Positions 32,143 to 43,623 of a stretch of DNA of 64,000 nucleotides are shown here, piece after piece. The position numbers and the translations under genes were made by a program. The stretch is from Septoria linicola (taxonomy: Eukaryota; Ascomycota; Dothideomycetes; Mycosphaerellales; Mycosphaerellaceae). Below the pieces are notes generated by a model. The model was not told the origin of the DNA. It made no database searches and saw nothing but the letters and a program-made list of their open reading frames with translations. The stretch is from the NCBI GenBank assembly GCA_024114885.1, contig CP099425.1, positions 744,001 through 808,000 of the forward strand, given 5' to 3'. The number at the start of each line of letters is the position of its first letter. The stretch's first letter is position 1.

Positions 32143-32614
32143 GCTGCCGGTTGCCAGGCATGACTAGATTTGTTGCTCCGACACGTGGCGATTAGATTAT
32201 CTTGTCATAGCAGCGGAAGGTGGCCATGTAAGGTATCGGATTTTGGTCCGTAGATCGAACTGTCTCTTTGCCAGCATGAAGTCAGAAGCTGGCTGGTCGT
32301 GGTACATGTCTCTTTGTTTGTCGGCAGCGTTGTCGTCAAGGCAGCATTAGTTAACTAGTTCGCCGCGCGACGTCACGCGTATTCTGGACGGGAAGCAGCC
32401 GCAGACCCCAGCAAAAGTGCGGCGCTAGTGGTCGAGCTCTCGAGATTTTTCGATCAGCCAGCCGGCCAGCCTCTCTTTCGTCTTTTTACCACCAATTCTG
32501 CCATTTCTTCACCAGAATTCACGGCATTTCTCTAATATTGTACCAACACAGACCAACGAAGGTCGACGTTACACTTGCACAGCACTCTTTTCCTGCTTGA
32601 GCAACGCACAAAAG
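32143..32614. promoter_or_regulatory. Divergent promoter of REV1 and the FKBP gene
   Basis: The 472 bp between the two start codons include a perfect MCB core (listed separately), overlapping a GACGTCA site, and pyrimidine-rich stretches near the FKBP start. Confidence 0.6.
32375..32380. promoter_or_regulatory. MCB (ACGCGT) in the REV1/FKBP promoter
   Basis: The string GACGTCACGCGT at 32369-32380 joins a CRE-like ACGTCA to the MluI cell-cycle box ACGCGT, about 235 bp from both start codons. MBF-type G1/S control of REV1 would be reasonable but is inferred. Confidence 0.45.
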
Positions 32615-34201
32615 ATGGCCGGCATGCTTCCCATGGCCGTCTACGGTCTCGAGGTTCCCGCTGGAGATGTTGCTATCCCAGCGCGGCCTGACATCCCATC
32701 TGCATACCGCATCACCATGGCTGCCATTGATCCCAGCGCTGAGGCCGAGGGAGAGGAGGGTCAGCCAGCTCGCGCTACTTTGAAGATCATCCGCCAGACC
32801 CTCACCGAGGACTACTCCGACGACGAAGACGAGGAGGACTTCGATATCGAGGAGCTGGAGCGCATGCTTGGTGAGGGCGGTGACTCGGAGGAGGACAGTG
32901 ACGACGAGGAGGCCAATGGCGGTCCTAGCGATCCTGCCAAGACCAAAGCTGCACGCAAAGCCGCTGCGCAAAAGGCCATCGCACAGCTCATCGCCGAGCA
33001 GGACGATGAGGACTCCGAGGACGGCATGGATGTCGATGACATTCCCAACGGTGTCAACGGCAAGAAGAAGTCCGCCAAGGCGCTGGGCAAGCGACCAGCA
33101 GCTGAGGACGAGGACTCTGAAGACGATGAGGACCTTGACAGCGACGAGGAGGGTGAGGAGTACGAGGAGTTCGTCATTTGCACTCTAGACCCACTGAAGG
33201 TATGCGTGAAGGATTTCAATCACTTTAAACCCAGCTAATGCATTTTGCAGAACTACCAGCAGCCACTCGACATCACTGTCGGCGAGAACGAGCGTGTGCT
33301 GTTCAAGGTCTCTGGTACCCACACCATTTACCTGACTGGAAACTACGTCCAGCCAGCCGATGAGCACCACCACGGTGACGAGGGAATGTACGACCCAGAC
33401 AGTGATGAGGAGGACGACTACGACCTCGAGCCCGACAGTGACGAGCTTGACGAGTACGACGAGGAGGATGAGCTCGACGATCTCGAAGACCCACGCATCA
33501 CTGAGGTCGACGAAGATGACGAGGCCCCAGCACTTGTTGCGGCCAAGCCAACCAAGGCTGATAAGAAGGGCAAGAACAAGCGCCCGGCCGAGGACGACGT
33601 TGCTGACAGCTCTACCATTGACGAGCTAATTGCATCTGCCACCAAGAAGGAAGGTGCTAATGGCGAGAAGCTCAGCAAGAAGCAGCAGAAGAAGCTCAAA
33701 AAGAACGATGGCACCGCAGTCCCAGCTGATGAGGTTGCTAAGAAGGAGGCTGAGGCACCAGGCTCAACCAAGTCCGACAAGAAGGTCCAATTCGCCAAGG
33801 AGCTCGAGCAAGGCCCAACACCTACCAAAGACGCGAAGAAGGACAAAGCAGCTACCGGCCCTCGCACTGTGCAAGGCGTCAAGATCGATGACCGCAAGGT
33901 CGGCAGTGGTCCCGCAGCAAAGTCTGGTGACCGCGTCGGCATGCGATACATTGGTAAGCTCGAGAAGGATGGCAAGGTCTTCGACTCGAACAAGAAAGGC
34001 AAGCCGTTCAGCTTTAAGCTCGGCTCCGGCGAGGTGATCAAGGGCTGGGACATCGGTATTGCTGGCATGGCTGCTGGTGGCGAGCGTCGCATCACGATCC
34101 CTGCCAACCTTGCCTACGGAAGCCGTGGTGCTCCTCCTTCGATTCCAGGCAACGCAACTCTCATCTTCGACGTCAAGCTGCTCGAGATCAACAAGAAATA
34201 G
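32615..34201 (+). CDS. fpr4: Nucleolar FKBP-type peptidyl-prolyl isomerase (Fpr3/Fpr4 family)
   Basis: Two exons, 32615-33199 and 33251-34201, give 511 residues. The 51-bp intron (GTATGC..TTGCAG) joins ...TLDPLK/NYQQPLDITVGENERVLFKV. The N-terminus is a nucleoplasmin-like domain, interrupted and followed by long Asp/Glu-rich acidic tracts and Lys-rich basic tracts. The C-terminal 110 residues are the FKBP isomerase domain (GDRVGMRYIGKLEKDGKVFDS, GWDIGIAGMAAGGERRITIP, YGSRGAPPSIPGNATLIFDV). In yeasts these proteins act as histone chaperones and proline isomerases on histone H3 tails in the nucleolus. Confidence 0.94.
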
Positions 34202-36007
34202 GTTGCGACTCTGTCAGCATTCATATGCCGATAGATCACCAATCGTTTGAGGAGGAGAGAAAAGTGTAGAATCTTACGGTTTACTGTACGGATTGATACC
34301 ATCTCGCATCGACCAGCCTACTTTCCAGTTAACCCAAGCGCTGGAGGGAAGGACGGCTGGCGAGTTTCTTGGATCTTTCGCCTGATAAGAGAAGATACCC
34401 GACTTGCATACTCTCTTGCTTGTGGCATGTTGCAGGGATGACAGGTTCCCTTTTCTCATGGTCTGTACAAAAGTATTCGGCGTATCGTCAGCAGGCGTCT
34501 TGTTTGGGTTGTGGTGTCGGGATAGTACGTAGTGTGCAACAATGCAAGACGATTCGGAATTTGGTCGACTGTCTGGAATTCAGCTCGTAAATCCGGCTAC
34601 GCTCGCCCAGTGAAGGTGCTTGATGGCAGCAAAATATGTGAGAAACCATCACCTCGAAGTGAGCACTAGCAGCAGGACTTCACGCTGAGGCGCTGCCATT
34701 GCTTCTCTGAATTGCTGGCTGGGACTGACAACACCCAGCTGCGCTTTCGGCAGCACAGGAACCAATCTGAAGCTGCGAGATCGCGGTCGCTTTGCACAGT
34801 AGAGCAGCACTAAGTTTCTGTTTTGAATACTACTTCGACTTGAAATTGGCTGAAGGCACAAAGCAAAACGGCTTTCAACCAGTCAGAACTCCTCAATGCC
34901 TCAAATCGTGATCGAAGACTAATGATCTGATCGTTTGCTGTATGCGCCTAGCAGGCCACGCAATGAACGCCTTCGCATTCAGAGCGAAGTTGAAACTTTC
35001 AATGGCGCCGAAATCTCATACCAGAACACGAGGTCGAGATGATGACTTGCAAGTGGGCTGAATGTTCTCACGGCCGCAATCGTCCGACCCGGCTCACAAG
35101 GCGTGAGCTCGAGCGGTGCTCCACGATGTCTGGACACACCGAGGCTTGTCAGCAAACACGAGGTGGAATTGCAGAAGACTTGGATGGAGCCAAACCTATC
35201 TTGTGCACATGGCTTGACAGACTGGGAAACGCACTCGGCCCAAACGTTCTCGAAGCCGAAAGCTACCAGATTGTATTTAAGACATTCGGCATTCGATGGG
35301 CCCAACACAACGGTCACCGTTGAGACGTTCGCTGCGAGTTCTTTACAGCCCTGCTGTTGATGACAACGAAGTCGTTGAAACGCTCAGCGTGGCATTGCTA
35401 ACACCGTCCTTGAGTGCTTGAGTTCTCATGCAATAATCAGTAGTAGGAAGCTTAACACAATACTTCGCTGAACTGAGCGCTAGTCAAAAGCCAAGCACCT
35501 CGATCGGTCCTTGTGCTAACGTCTAAGGTCCCGTCAGCCACTACCACGAGGCAGTTCCGGACTCGTGGAACAAGAGCCTGCCAAACCAGCCTGAGCATGG
35601 ACAAATACCACGTCGGCGAGAAGCGCGATGTCTCAATCGGCATTGACAGACGAACCGAACCAAACAACTTGGTGCGATATCCTAATAATGGGGACGGCCG
35701 TAGACATCTCTGCCGAGTTGTGCTGTGAAGAAGTTCGTCGCTAGTACAGGCACGTCCAAGAATACGATATGGCGGACTGTAGACTTCTCTGCGTGAGAGT
35801 CTGGACGAGTCAGGACGACGATGCTAGCCGTTCGTGTGCTTTAGCATCTCCACTGCAGTGCTTCTGTCAAGCCTCTCGTCGACGATCTGGATGCCCTCCA
35901 GATCAACATATATACCGACAACTTATCACAGAAACAACAGAAGCATCAATTCATTTCCACCACATTCTCTACAACCAATACCTTCTCTCCCATCGATCAC
36001 CAACAAC
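34202..36007. other. 1.8-kb gene-poor interval with promoter of the secreted protein
   Basis: Only short overlapping frames are present and none is recognisable. A TATA-like CATATATAC lies at 35908-35916, about 95 bp upstream of the next gene. CA and TG are present at normal levels, so this interval is not RIP-scarred. Confidence 0.4.
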
Positions 36008-37093
36008 ATGATCTCTCCAGCCACTGCTGCAGCCGTCCTCGGACTGGCCTCTTTCGCTCTCGCTGCTCCTTAGGGCAGTGCAGCAGCAGCAACCTTCCCT
36101 GGCCCACCAGTCGTCTACCAGACCGCACCAAGCGCTCCTCTGATCACTGCCACTACTCTCGCTCCAGCAGTCGCTACTGCCGGCGGCAAAGTCAAGCGCG
36201 AAGAGCCAACCTGCTACCCTCAGCCAACCGGCATCGCCCACAAGTCCAACCCCGACGATGCAGCAACTTTCCGCGCGGACCCATACTACTCCAGCGCTGC
36301 CAACGCCGCGAAGGTCCCCATTGGCTTCGACTCCGTCTTCACCAACACCGGTGCCTCCCCCAACGCCGACAAATATCTCGGCTTCACCCTCCCCGACAGC
36401 TACGATGTCCAGGGCTGCGCCGACAAGTGCAATGCCATTGAAGGCTGCAGCTCTTTCAATGTCTACTTCAAGCGCGATCCATCCGTCAACCCCAACGACG
36501 CTTCCTGCTTGAACCCTCCTTCCGTCACAAACATCAAATGTGTTTGGTGGGGCTCCGCCATCTCGCCAGCCAACAACGTCAACGATGGTCAATTCCGTGG
36601 CAATTTTGAAGTTAGAATCGCCGGTTCGAATGGATATGTAGGAACGCCAACGCAACGCGGGTTCCGCATCAAGACCGACGGCTCCGACACCCGCATGGAC
36701 AAACGCTGGCTCGCGGTCTTCCCCGGCGAAGGCGCAGCCGTAGCCCTCAACCCCATCGAATACAAGCAACAATCCTCCATCTTCCAATTCGGCCCCAAGG
36801 GCGAGCTCCTGCAGATCAGCTACGCCACCGGCATGGCCGGCGTAGCGCCCAATACCAAGGGTACCTGGGATTTCTTGCAGTACCGCGCTGTCAACCAGGC
36901 TGGCGTGGACTACATCTACTGCTCTGGAGATAACTTGATCAGCTGCCGGAGCAAGTCCGGCTGGCAGTATGCGGGTGTGTGCCCGAACAGGAAGCAGTCG
37001 ATTAGTGGGCTGTTGTACTTTGGTCTGCCGGAGAAGACGCCAAAGGACTGTGGATGGATTGGTCTGTACATTGATACTCATCTTTCGTACTAG
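36008..37093 (+). pseudogene. Secreted PAN/apple-like protein gene interrupted by an in-frame TAG
   Basis: The ATG at 36008 starts a 21-residue signal peptide (MISPATAAAVLGLASFALAA...). Codon 22 (36071-36073) is TAG. The same frame then stays fully open for 339 codons to the stop at 37093, so a 360-residue secreted protein is broken by a single codon. The body has paired Cys in a PAN/apple-like arrangement (QGCADKCNAIEGCSSFNVYF, DASCLNPPS, IKCVWWG) and a C-terminal region with further Cys (YCSGDNLISC, AGVCPNRK, KDCGW). There is no in-frame ATG soon after the stop. TAG can come from CAG or TGG by exactly the change that RIP makes. A sequencing error or stop readthrough is not excluded. No convincing intron removes the codon. 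Confidence 0.75.
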
Positions 37094-37607
37094 ATGGGAG
37101 AGGTTCATTTGGGGAGGGAGAACATCGTTACTGAGCATAGTCTGTCGCTACGTTAGCATGCGTGATCAGCATTAGAAGGCGAAATGGATCTACTTGGGAA
37201 ATACACACATATCTCTCTGTGCTTCCGCTCCACTCCGAAAATGATCACACGCTTGATGTGTCTGAACATGAATGAGCATGGCATATGGCGCTTGTGCAGA
37301 GCCGAAGTCAGCTGCCCAGATATGGCAAGTGCATCCCCGGCACCTGCCACGTTCTTGTAGTCAGAGACATCTCCATCAAGACCACGGTACAACGTTCCTT
37401 AGCATCGGTCAAGAGACTGCGTCTCTACTGCCTGCTTGCGGATCGATGAGCACCTGACTGGTAGTAGGCCTCGTCGACGTGTGTCTAGAGGTAGATACAC
37501 GAGGACATCTGCGTTTGTGAACAGAAAAACATGGTTGTGCGGCGAGCTACCGCACATCTTGTAGCGCAAGATACCAGGTCCCTCAGCAGGCGTGCCCACA
37601 TGATCAT
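37094..37607. other. Intergenic region between convergent genes, nothing recognised
   Basis: The 514 bp between the secreted-protein and nitrilase stop codons carry only short chance frames. Confidence 0.4.
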
Positions 37608-38868
37608 TCATCTCTTGCGTGTAGCAGACTCCAGAGCATCATCCTTCATGCCATCGAGCTCAGCCTTGAGACGCTCCAGCCCAGCATCAGTTCCCGTGCT
37701 CGCGTCTTCTTCACGTCTCGGCAACGAATCAAAACTCCACTTTGGCTGCCCCTCCGTGACAACACTACCCTGCCTTCTCATGGCCTCTTCCCGCGAACCA
37801 GTAGCAAACGCATTCTCCGCCCCCAGCCTCTGCATATTAACCTTCAAATCAAACACATCAAACCGCTGATACCCTCCCACGACATCATGAAACTGCTTCG
37901 GTTCCACACACTCACTCAAATCCAAATCCGCATACGCAATTCCTTCTTCACCTTGCACCTGCTCCCCGACCTGCGCTCCTGTCGGACCAAGAAACAGACT
38001 CGCACCTTGCGTCAACGAATCCAATGTCTCCCCGGCCGCAGGCCCAGCATGCTTCACAATCTCATCTCTCATCTCCCGATCCATAAACCCACTGCACAAC
38101 ACCCCAAAACACTTCGCCTCAAAACAATGCGCCGCCGTCCGCGTCCGGTTCGCAGCGATATTATCATACTGTTTCCCACCATCACTGACCGCCTTCGGCC
38201 GCCGTGTCGGCCACACAGCCGGCCACGTACTAACATGCAACTGCTCCCCTTGCGCCATTAACGCCCACCTCGCGAGCGGATTCGTGTTCTCGCCACAAAT
38301 CAAACTGCCCACTTTCCCAATCCTCTCACTCTCAACAACTCTCAATCCCGCCCCATCACCTGGTGCCCACGTCAATTTCTCGAAATATGTCGGCACGAGC
38401 TTTCTGTGATGATTCACAATCTGGCCTTGGTCATTGATCAGAATTGACGCGTTCCAGAGACATCCTAGACTAGATGCGGATCGTTCGTTGAAACCTATAT
38501 GCGCGTAGATTTTGGACGAGGCGCAGGTTTGCCGAAGGAGGGAGATTTCTTTGCTTGTGATCAACAGGGATTCGGAGGCTAGCTTGGAGAAGAAGTAGTG
38601 GTTGTCAATGGGAGCGGAAATGGCGGACCAGAGGGGGAAGGCCGGGATGTGGGTTTCGGGGAAGACGACGAGGTCGGCGCGGTTGCGTGCGGCTTCCTGG
38701 ATGAGGGTTATGGTTTTCTGGACGGTTTTGGCTGTGTCCAAGAATACGGGGGCGACGTTGCAGGCTGGATGTTATTGTTAGATTCTTTCTTGTTCGGTAT
38801 AGCTTCTGATTTGATGTTGGACCAATTGACTTACCTGCAACGCGTACTTTAGGGAGCCAGGTCGGCAT
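37608..38868 (-). CDS. Nitrilase-superfamily carbon-nitrogen hydrolase
   Basis: Two exons on the minus strand: 38868-38835 and 38764-37608, giving 396 residues. The 70-bp intron (GTAAGT..CATCCAG) joins MPTWLPKVRVA to ACNVAPVFLDTAKT. The catalytic triad is complete: Glu48 in VVFPETHIP, Lys in HRKLVPTYFEKLTW and Cys in LICGENTNPLAR. The sequence is of the fungal nitrilase/cyanide hydratase branch, which converts nitriles to acids or amides; the exact substrate cannot be told. The gene looks intact, yet its start codon lies only about 150 bp from the RIP-saturated block, so its promoter abuts likely heterochromatin. Confidence 0.9.
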
Positions 38869-39014
38869 GTTGGTCGATAGCTCCAGCCTCAACCTCTTCT
38901 AGATACTTCTATGCTAGTAAAGTTCCTAACTAGTGAACCATGATCAATCCGACCTGGAGTAGATAGATGAAGTATACCTAATTTATATAGTCCGATGTCT
39001 CCTTTAACGTGTTT

Positions 39015-39048
39015 GATAGGTTAGTATATTAGATAGGTTAGTATATTA
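39015..39048. repeat. 17-bp tandem duplication at the edge of the RIP block
   Basis: The unit GATAGGTTAGTATATTA occurs twice head to tail (39015-39031, 39032-39048). The last TG of the normal half lies at about 39014-39015, so the duplication sits exactly at the transition. Confidence 0.8.
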
Positions 39049-39880
39049 ACTTTACGAGGTAGATAACTTTAATTATTAATTTCTTAGGCTATAGGTATTA
39101 GAACTATACTAAAGTTAGATTAATTAAATCCTTAGAAGTTACTATATTTAATAGATAGGCTCTTAAGTTATAACCTAGAATACTATACCTACTATAGGTT
39201 AGTTTAGCTCTTAGTACCTTATCTAGCTAATTAACTATCTATATTACTAATTAAGCCTATAATTAAGCTATATCTCTAGTAGCTAATTTATTAGTATTAA
39301 TTCTAAGAGTAAGCTTAATTTTCTTCCTTAGAGCCTTATAAGACTATAATTCTTAAATAATAGTCTTTATATTATTATATTTAGCCTATAGTAATAATAT
39401 TAAAGTATATAATCTTTTAAACCCTTTTAATAGCTTATCTACTATATTAAGGATTAAAGTTAGTAAGCTATTCTAATAGTTAAGAAGGATATTCTTAATC
39501 TTATTTATCTACCTCTTAACCTATCTTAGATCTTAAAAGATATTTAGAGTATCTAATAAATAAGATAGTAGTAGAGTTAGTATTTTATAATATAGTATTA
39601 GCTTAGATAATATAGCTTATAGATCTAGTAGTAATAAGCCTAAGCCTCTAAAGATACCTCTAATCGTATTTAGAGTAAATATAGCCTTATAAGTAGGCTT
39701 AAACTCTAGAAGGAAGTCTTCCTTAATTAGATAGTAGTATCTAACTATACTAAGCCTTTAGATTCTAGCTAAATATACCTTTTTTAATAGACTAAAATAG
39801 CTAATATCTAGTAGCTATAATAGGTAACTTAAATAGAGTAGTATATAGAAGATAATAATATCTTATTAATTATAGAATAA
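39049..39880. other. RIP-scarred DNA of unknown origin left of element A
   Basis: About 830 bp without CA or TG, very AT-rich, with no LTR or coding remnant that I can identify. It is outside the 5' LTR of element A and so is probably an older repeat into which A inserted. Confidence 0.5.
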
Positions 39881-39885
39881 CTTAA

Positions 39886-40057
39886 TATAAGAGCTAGGTA
39901 AGGTTAAAAGTTAAGATCTATCTTAGGCTCGTAGGCTTAGCGTATAGTATAATTATAGTATACGTATATATCTAAAAGGAAGTAAGAATTAGTCTTATAA
40001 TATCCTAATAGTCTTATTAGAAGAGCGCTCTATATATTACTATATATCTCTTTTATA
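39886..40057 (+). repeat. 5' LTR of element A
   Basis: 172 bp, starting TATAAGAGCTAGG and ending CTTTTATA. It aligns end to end with the reverse complement of the two LTRs of element C. The TA..TA ends are what RIP makes of the usual TG..CA. Confidence 0.9.
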
Positions 40058-40439
40058 ATTCTAATTCTTCTCTTTTTAAAGATAGTAATCTATAGAGGCC
40101 TATAGCTCTCTAACGTAACGTAGGTATAGCGCTACTAGAGCTTATAATAGGTAAAGTAGACGATTAAGATAATCCTATAGAAGCTAATAAGGTTTAAGAG
40201 TAGGAGTCTACTAGTATAACTAAAGATAGTATATAGGTAGAGCGTATATAGCTTAAGGCTAAGAACTAGAAACTACGTCGTTACTTAGAAGTATACGCTC
40301 TACGACGAGAGAATAATTAGCTTCTTATAGAGTTAGAATCTCTATCCTTAAGTACTTCTAGTACTCTTAATATTAGCGATCTTAAAGACGATACTACTAC
40401 TAGTATTATAGATAGTATACTTTACGATAGCGTATCGTA

Positions 40440-41250
40440 TATACGATATAAAGATTCTAAAGTTAGAGAACCTCGTACTTTCTAAGGCGAGATAGTCTAA
40501 GAGGTAAGAGAGTTTATTTATAGTCTTAAAATAATCTTCTTTAATAGTCTATAAGAGTTTATTATAGAGGATTTAAAGGTCCTATATAGTATTATATAGC
40601 TCGTAGGTAAGGCGTAAGAGATCTAGTATAACGAATACTCTAAGGTAATACCTCTAGACTATACTTAGACTAAGTTTAAGTATTTTATCTACGATATTAT
40701 TAGAGATTAGGCGAATTATATAATCCTTATAATAGTCGAGTATAAGAAGGCCTAATAGAGTAAGAGCTAAGAGGTACGCTAGTTCGCTATAGAGCTAGGC
40801 TACTTAGAGTCCTAACTAGGTAACTATAGTAAAGTATAGCTAGTACGCTAGCTTCTTATAAAGTTAAAGCTAGCGCTTTAATAAGAGATTATTAAGAATT
40901 ATACTATATCTAGTAAGTATACTAATTTAGTTACGTTAGTAAGGCGCCTAGAGTAAGCTAATAAAGTAATTCCTATATAGTATAACTAGAGTAGAAGCTA
41001 GAGTAATAGAGACCGCGAGCGTAATATGTACTTAAAATATAAGCGTATAGAAAGCGATACTCTTACGCGTAGGTAAGACGATAGTCTAGAAGAGAATAGT
41101 ATACGTCGCTCTAGCGATAAAGGTTCTACTCGCTCTATTATAGGCTATAAGTATTTAGAATACTATAGCTATAAGTAGAAGAGGTATATTAGTACTAATT
41201 CTATCTACTCTAACTAAAGCGCCTAAAACGATAGTAAGAAGCTATTAGTA
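40440..41250 (+). pseudogene. Gag remnant of element A
   Basis: With RIP-made stops, the plus strand still shows a gag capsid pattern (EVREFIYSLKIIF near 40500). At 41,160-41,210 it shows the decayed CCHC zinc knuckle, where Cys and His codons have become Tyr codons and stops. Confidence 0.65.
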
Positions 41251-42059
41251 CGTAAGGTTACTATAGAGACGCTTAAAAAAGAAAAGGTATTAGAGAAAGA
41301 CTACGATCTCTAGATACTAAACTTAGTAGCGATATATACCTCTTTATATAAGTTATAAATACGACTTACCTAGAAAGCGTAGTCGAGGCGTAGGATAGGC
41401 TTAAGCTAGCTTAATTCCTTCTTAATAATACTACTAATATTAACGTAGTATTAAGATCCTTTATCTTATAATATAGTATTACAGCTCGAACTAATACTAC
41501 CTTACCTCTAGCTATCTTGTTTACTAGAGAATTAAGATATTATTATAGCGTATACTATATACGCGTATAGCTCGTAGACTCTATAGAAGTAGAGCGTATA
41601 GTAGATATAAATTTTAATCTTTTATATCTACGATATACTAACCTCTAATATAATCTTAGGTCGGCTATAGAGGCGTATTTATTATATATAAGTCGATAGT
41701 AGCTCGGATAAGTAGACCTATAGCGATACTTTTAAAAACGTTAAGGTTAGAGAAGCCTATAAGTTTTTTAAGGACTTAAAGTATATACTAACTATATATA
41801 TAGTAGTAATAAGTAAGATAGGCGAAGAGGTTAACTCTCTTCTCTCTAAGTTCTAATAGTTCTCTAACGTTCTAAACCTAATAGAAGAGATAAGAAGTAA
41901 GCTAGTAGATAGCGTAGAGTATACGATTAAGCTACGTCTAGGTACTATTCTACTCTTTAAGCTACTATATTACTAGTTAGGTAAGGAGCTAGAGGAATTA
42001 AAGAAATACTTTACTATAGGCCTTAAGTATAATTAGATTAAGTATAGCGTTAGCGAGGC

Positions 42060-42570
42060 GAGTACGCCTATCCTATTTATACTAAAGAAAGATAGTAAAC
42101 TAAGGCTATATATCGACTACTAAGAGTTAAACGAAATTACTATTAAGAATAGGTATCTATTTTTCTTAATTAGTAAGACGCTAGATAGGCTTATAGGAGC
42201 TATATAGTTTACGACTCTAGATCTTATAGATATATACTATCGGATTCGTATTAAGCCTAGCGACTACTAGAAGACTACGTTCTATATACGCTATAGCTAC
42301 TTTTAGTATAAGATAATACTATTTAGCTTAACTAACGCTCTAGCTACGTTCTAGGCGTATATTAACTATACTTTAGTAGGTTTAGTCGATACGTACTACG
42401 TAGTATATCTTAATAATATTCTTATCTATAGTAAGAGCTACGTAGACTACGTACGTAACGTATACGACGTACTTACGCGTCTCTAGAAGTTTAGACTCTA
42501 TACTTAAAAAGCGAAGTATAAATTCTAGTAGAAGGAAGTTAATTTCCTAGGCTTTATAGTAACTACTAGA
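42060..42570 (+). pseudogene. Reverse transcriptase remnant of element A
   Basis: The plus strand reads RT blocks in order: LRLYIDY, IKNRYLFFLI, TLDLIDIYYRIRIKP, LFSLTNALATF, then YLNNILIYS and KEVNFLGFIV. The active-site YLDD has become YLNN through G-to-A change. Block order and sequence are Ty3/gypsy. Confidence 0.88.
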
Positions 42571-42829
42571 GAGGTTACGATAGATCTACGTAGAATAGAC
42601 GTAATCGTAGCGTAGCTAACGCCTATAACGCTCGTAGAGGTTTAATCCTTTCTTAGATTTACTAACTTCTACTAGCGTTTTATTTTTAAATACTCTAGAG
42701 TAGTATCTCTACTTATAGCGTTATATAAGAGCGCTATAGTAGATAAGAAGCTAGGCCTACTTAAGTAGACTATATAAGAGGAGTAGGCGTTTACTAAGTT
42801 AAAAAAGCGTTTTTCTATAATACTACTAC

Positions 42830-43150
42830 TAAGGTACTTTAACTCTACGCTTAGGTTACGAGTTAAGAGCGACGCCTCTAATTACGTAATTACTATAATC
42901 TTTAGCTAACTCTTCGAGTCTAAATAGTACTCTATTATATTTATATCTAGGAAGATAATTACTATAGAGTATAATTATAAGATATATAATAAGAAGCTTC
43001 TTATAGTAGTTAAGGCTTTTAAAGCGTAGAGGCTATACCTTAAAGGCGCTCTATATACGATCGACGTACTAGTCGACTATACTAACCTTTATAGGTTTAT
43101 AGGTATAAAGAAGTTAACTAGTAAGTAAGTTTATTAGGCTATATTCCTAG
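42830..43150 (+). pseudogene. RNase H remnant of element A
   Basis: The blocks SDASNYVITIIFS, EYNYKIYNKKLLIVVKAFK and LYRFIGIKKL identify the RNase H that follows RT in Ty3/gypsy polyproteins. The frame is broken by RIP stops and then by the insertion of element B. Confidence 0.85.
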
Positions 43151-43194
43151 CCCTATTCGACTTCGTTATAATATACTAGATAGGTAAGCGAAAC

Positions 43195-43198
43195 CTAG
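43195..43198. repeat. Left 4-bp target-site duplication of element B (CTAG)
   Basis: CTAG immediately before the left LTR of B is matched by CTAG at 63114-63117 after the right LTR. Element C, which is not interrupted here, reads AAACCTAGCTAACG across the same site, confirming the pre-insertion sequence. Confidence 0.9.
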
Positions 43199-43477
43199 TA
43201 ATAGATAATAACTACCTTAATACTAACCTTCTAGGTAGGTATAAGAGTAGTCGCTATAGAATAAGACCTATTTAGAGAGTAATAGTCTTATAATACGTAT
43301 ATTAACTAGTAGTAACAAGCTTAAACTAGTAGTCCTAAGACTAAGAGCCTATACTAGGACTATAGGATATTAAATTAATTAAGTAAAGTAAATATTACTA
43401 TCTTAGAAACGAGCTACTATTTTACTTTTATACTAAAGCTACTAAGTATAGTATATAGGTAGGCCTTTACCTTACTA
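43199..43477 (-). repeat. 3' LTR of element B
   Basis: 279 bp with ends TAATAG..TTACTA in plus-strand reading, matching 62835-63113 end to end. Confidence 0.92.
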
Positions 43478-43490
43478 ATCCTCTCTTCCT
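43478..43490 (-). other. Polypurine tract of element B
   Basis: On the minus strand AAGGAAGAGAGGAT directly precedes the 3' LTR, the normal place for the plus-strand primer. Confidence 0.65.
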
Positions 43491-43600
43491 TAGTATCTAA
43501 CTAGATATCTAACTACTTATAGATCTTACTTAGAATTACTTAAAACTAGCTAGTTTTTCTATTAAAGTCTATTAAACTTTTAATTAGAGGCCTATTAAAT

Positions 43601-43623
43601 AGTTATCTTTTCTAACGATAACT
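43601..43623. repeat. Palindrome-like 23-bp motif, copy 4
   Basis: AGTTATC-N9-GATAACT, with a different centre from the other three copies. The third reading frame of B ends inside it (CGT TAG on the minus strand). Confidence 0.7.

Larger units (their letters stand above)
39886..43198 (+). mobile_element. Ty3/gypsy retrotransposon A, 5' part (interrupted by element B)
   Basis: The element starts with a 172-bp LTR and runs plus-strand through gag, protease, reverse transcriptase and RNase H. It is cut at 43,198 by element B and resumes at 63,114. The left flank CTTAA (39881-39885) is the expected site-duplication position, but the other end lies outside the window. The LTR and internal sequence are collinear with element C at about 90 percent identity by eye, so A and C are one family. 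It is saturated by RIP and cannot encode protein. Confidence 0.9.

Noticed and set aside
36036..36079. A short intron that would remove the TAG at 36071
   Set aside because: The only GT..AG pair that would do it has a poor donor (GTCCTC), is shorter than any other intron here and would delete the hydrophobic core of the signal peptide.
35969..37138. A 389-codon minus-strand frame overlapping the secreted-protein gene
   Set aside because: It is antisense to a frame with a clear signal peptide and paired cysteines, is low-complexity in composition (Gly/Val/Asp-rich) and has no recognisable domain. It is most likely a codon-bias shadow.
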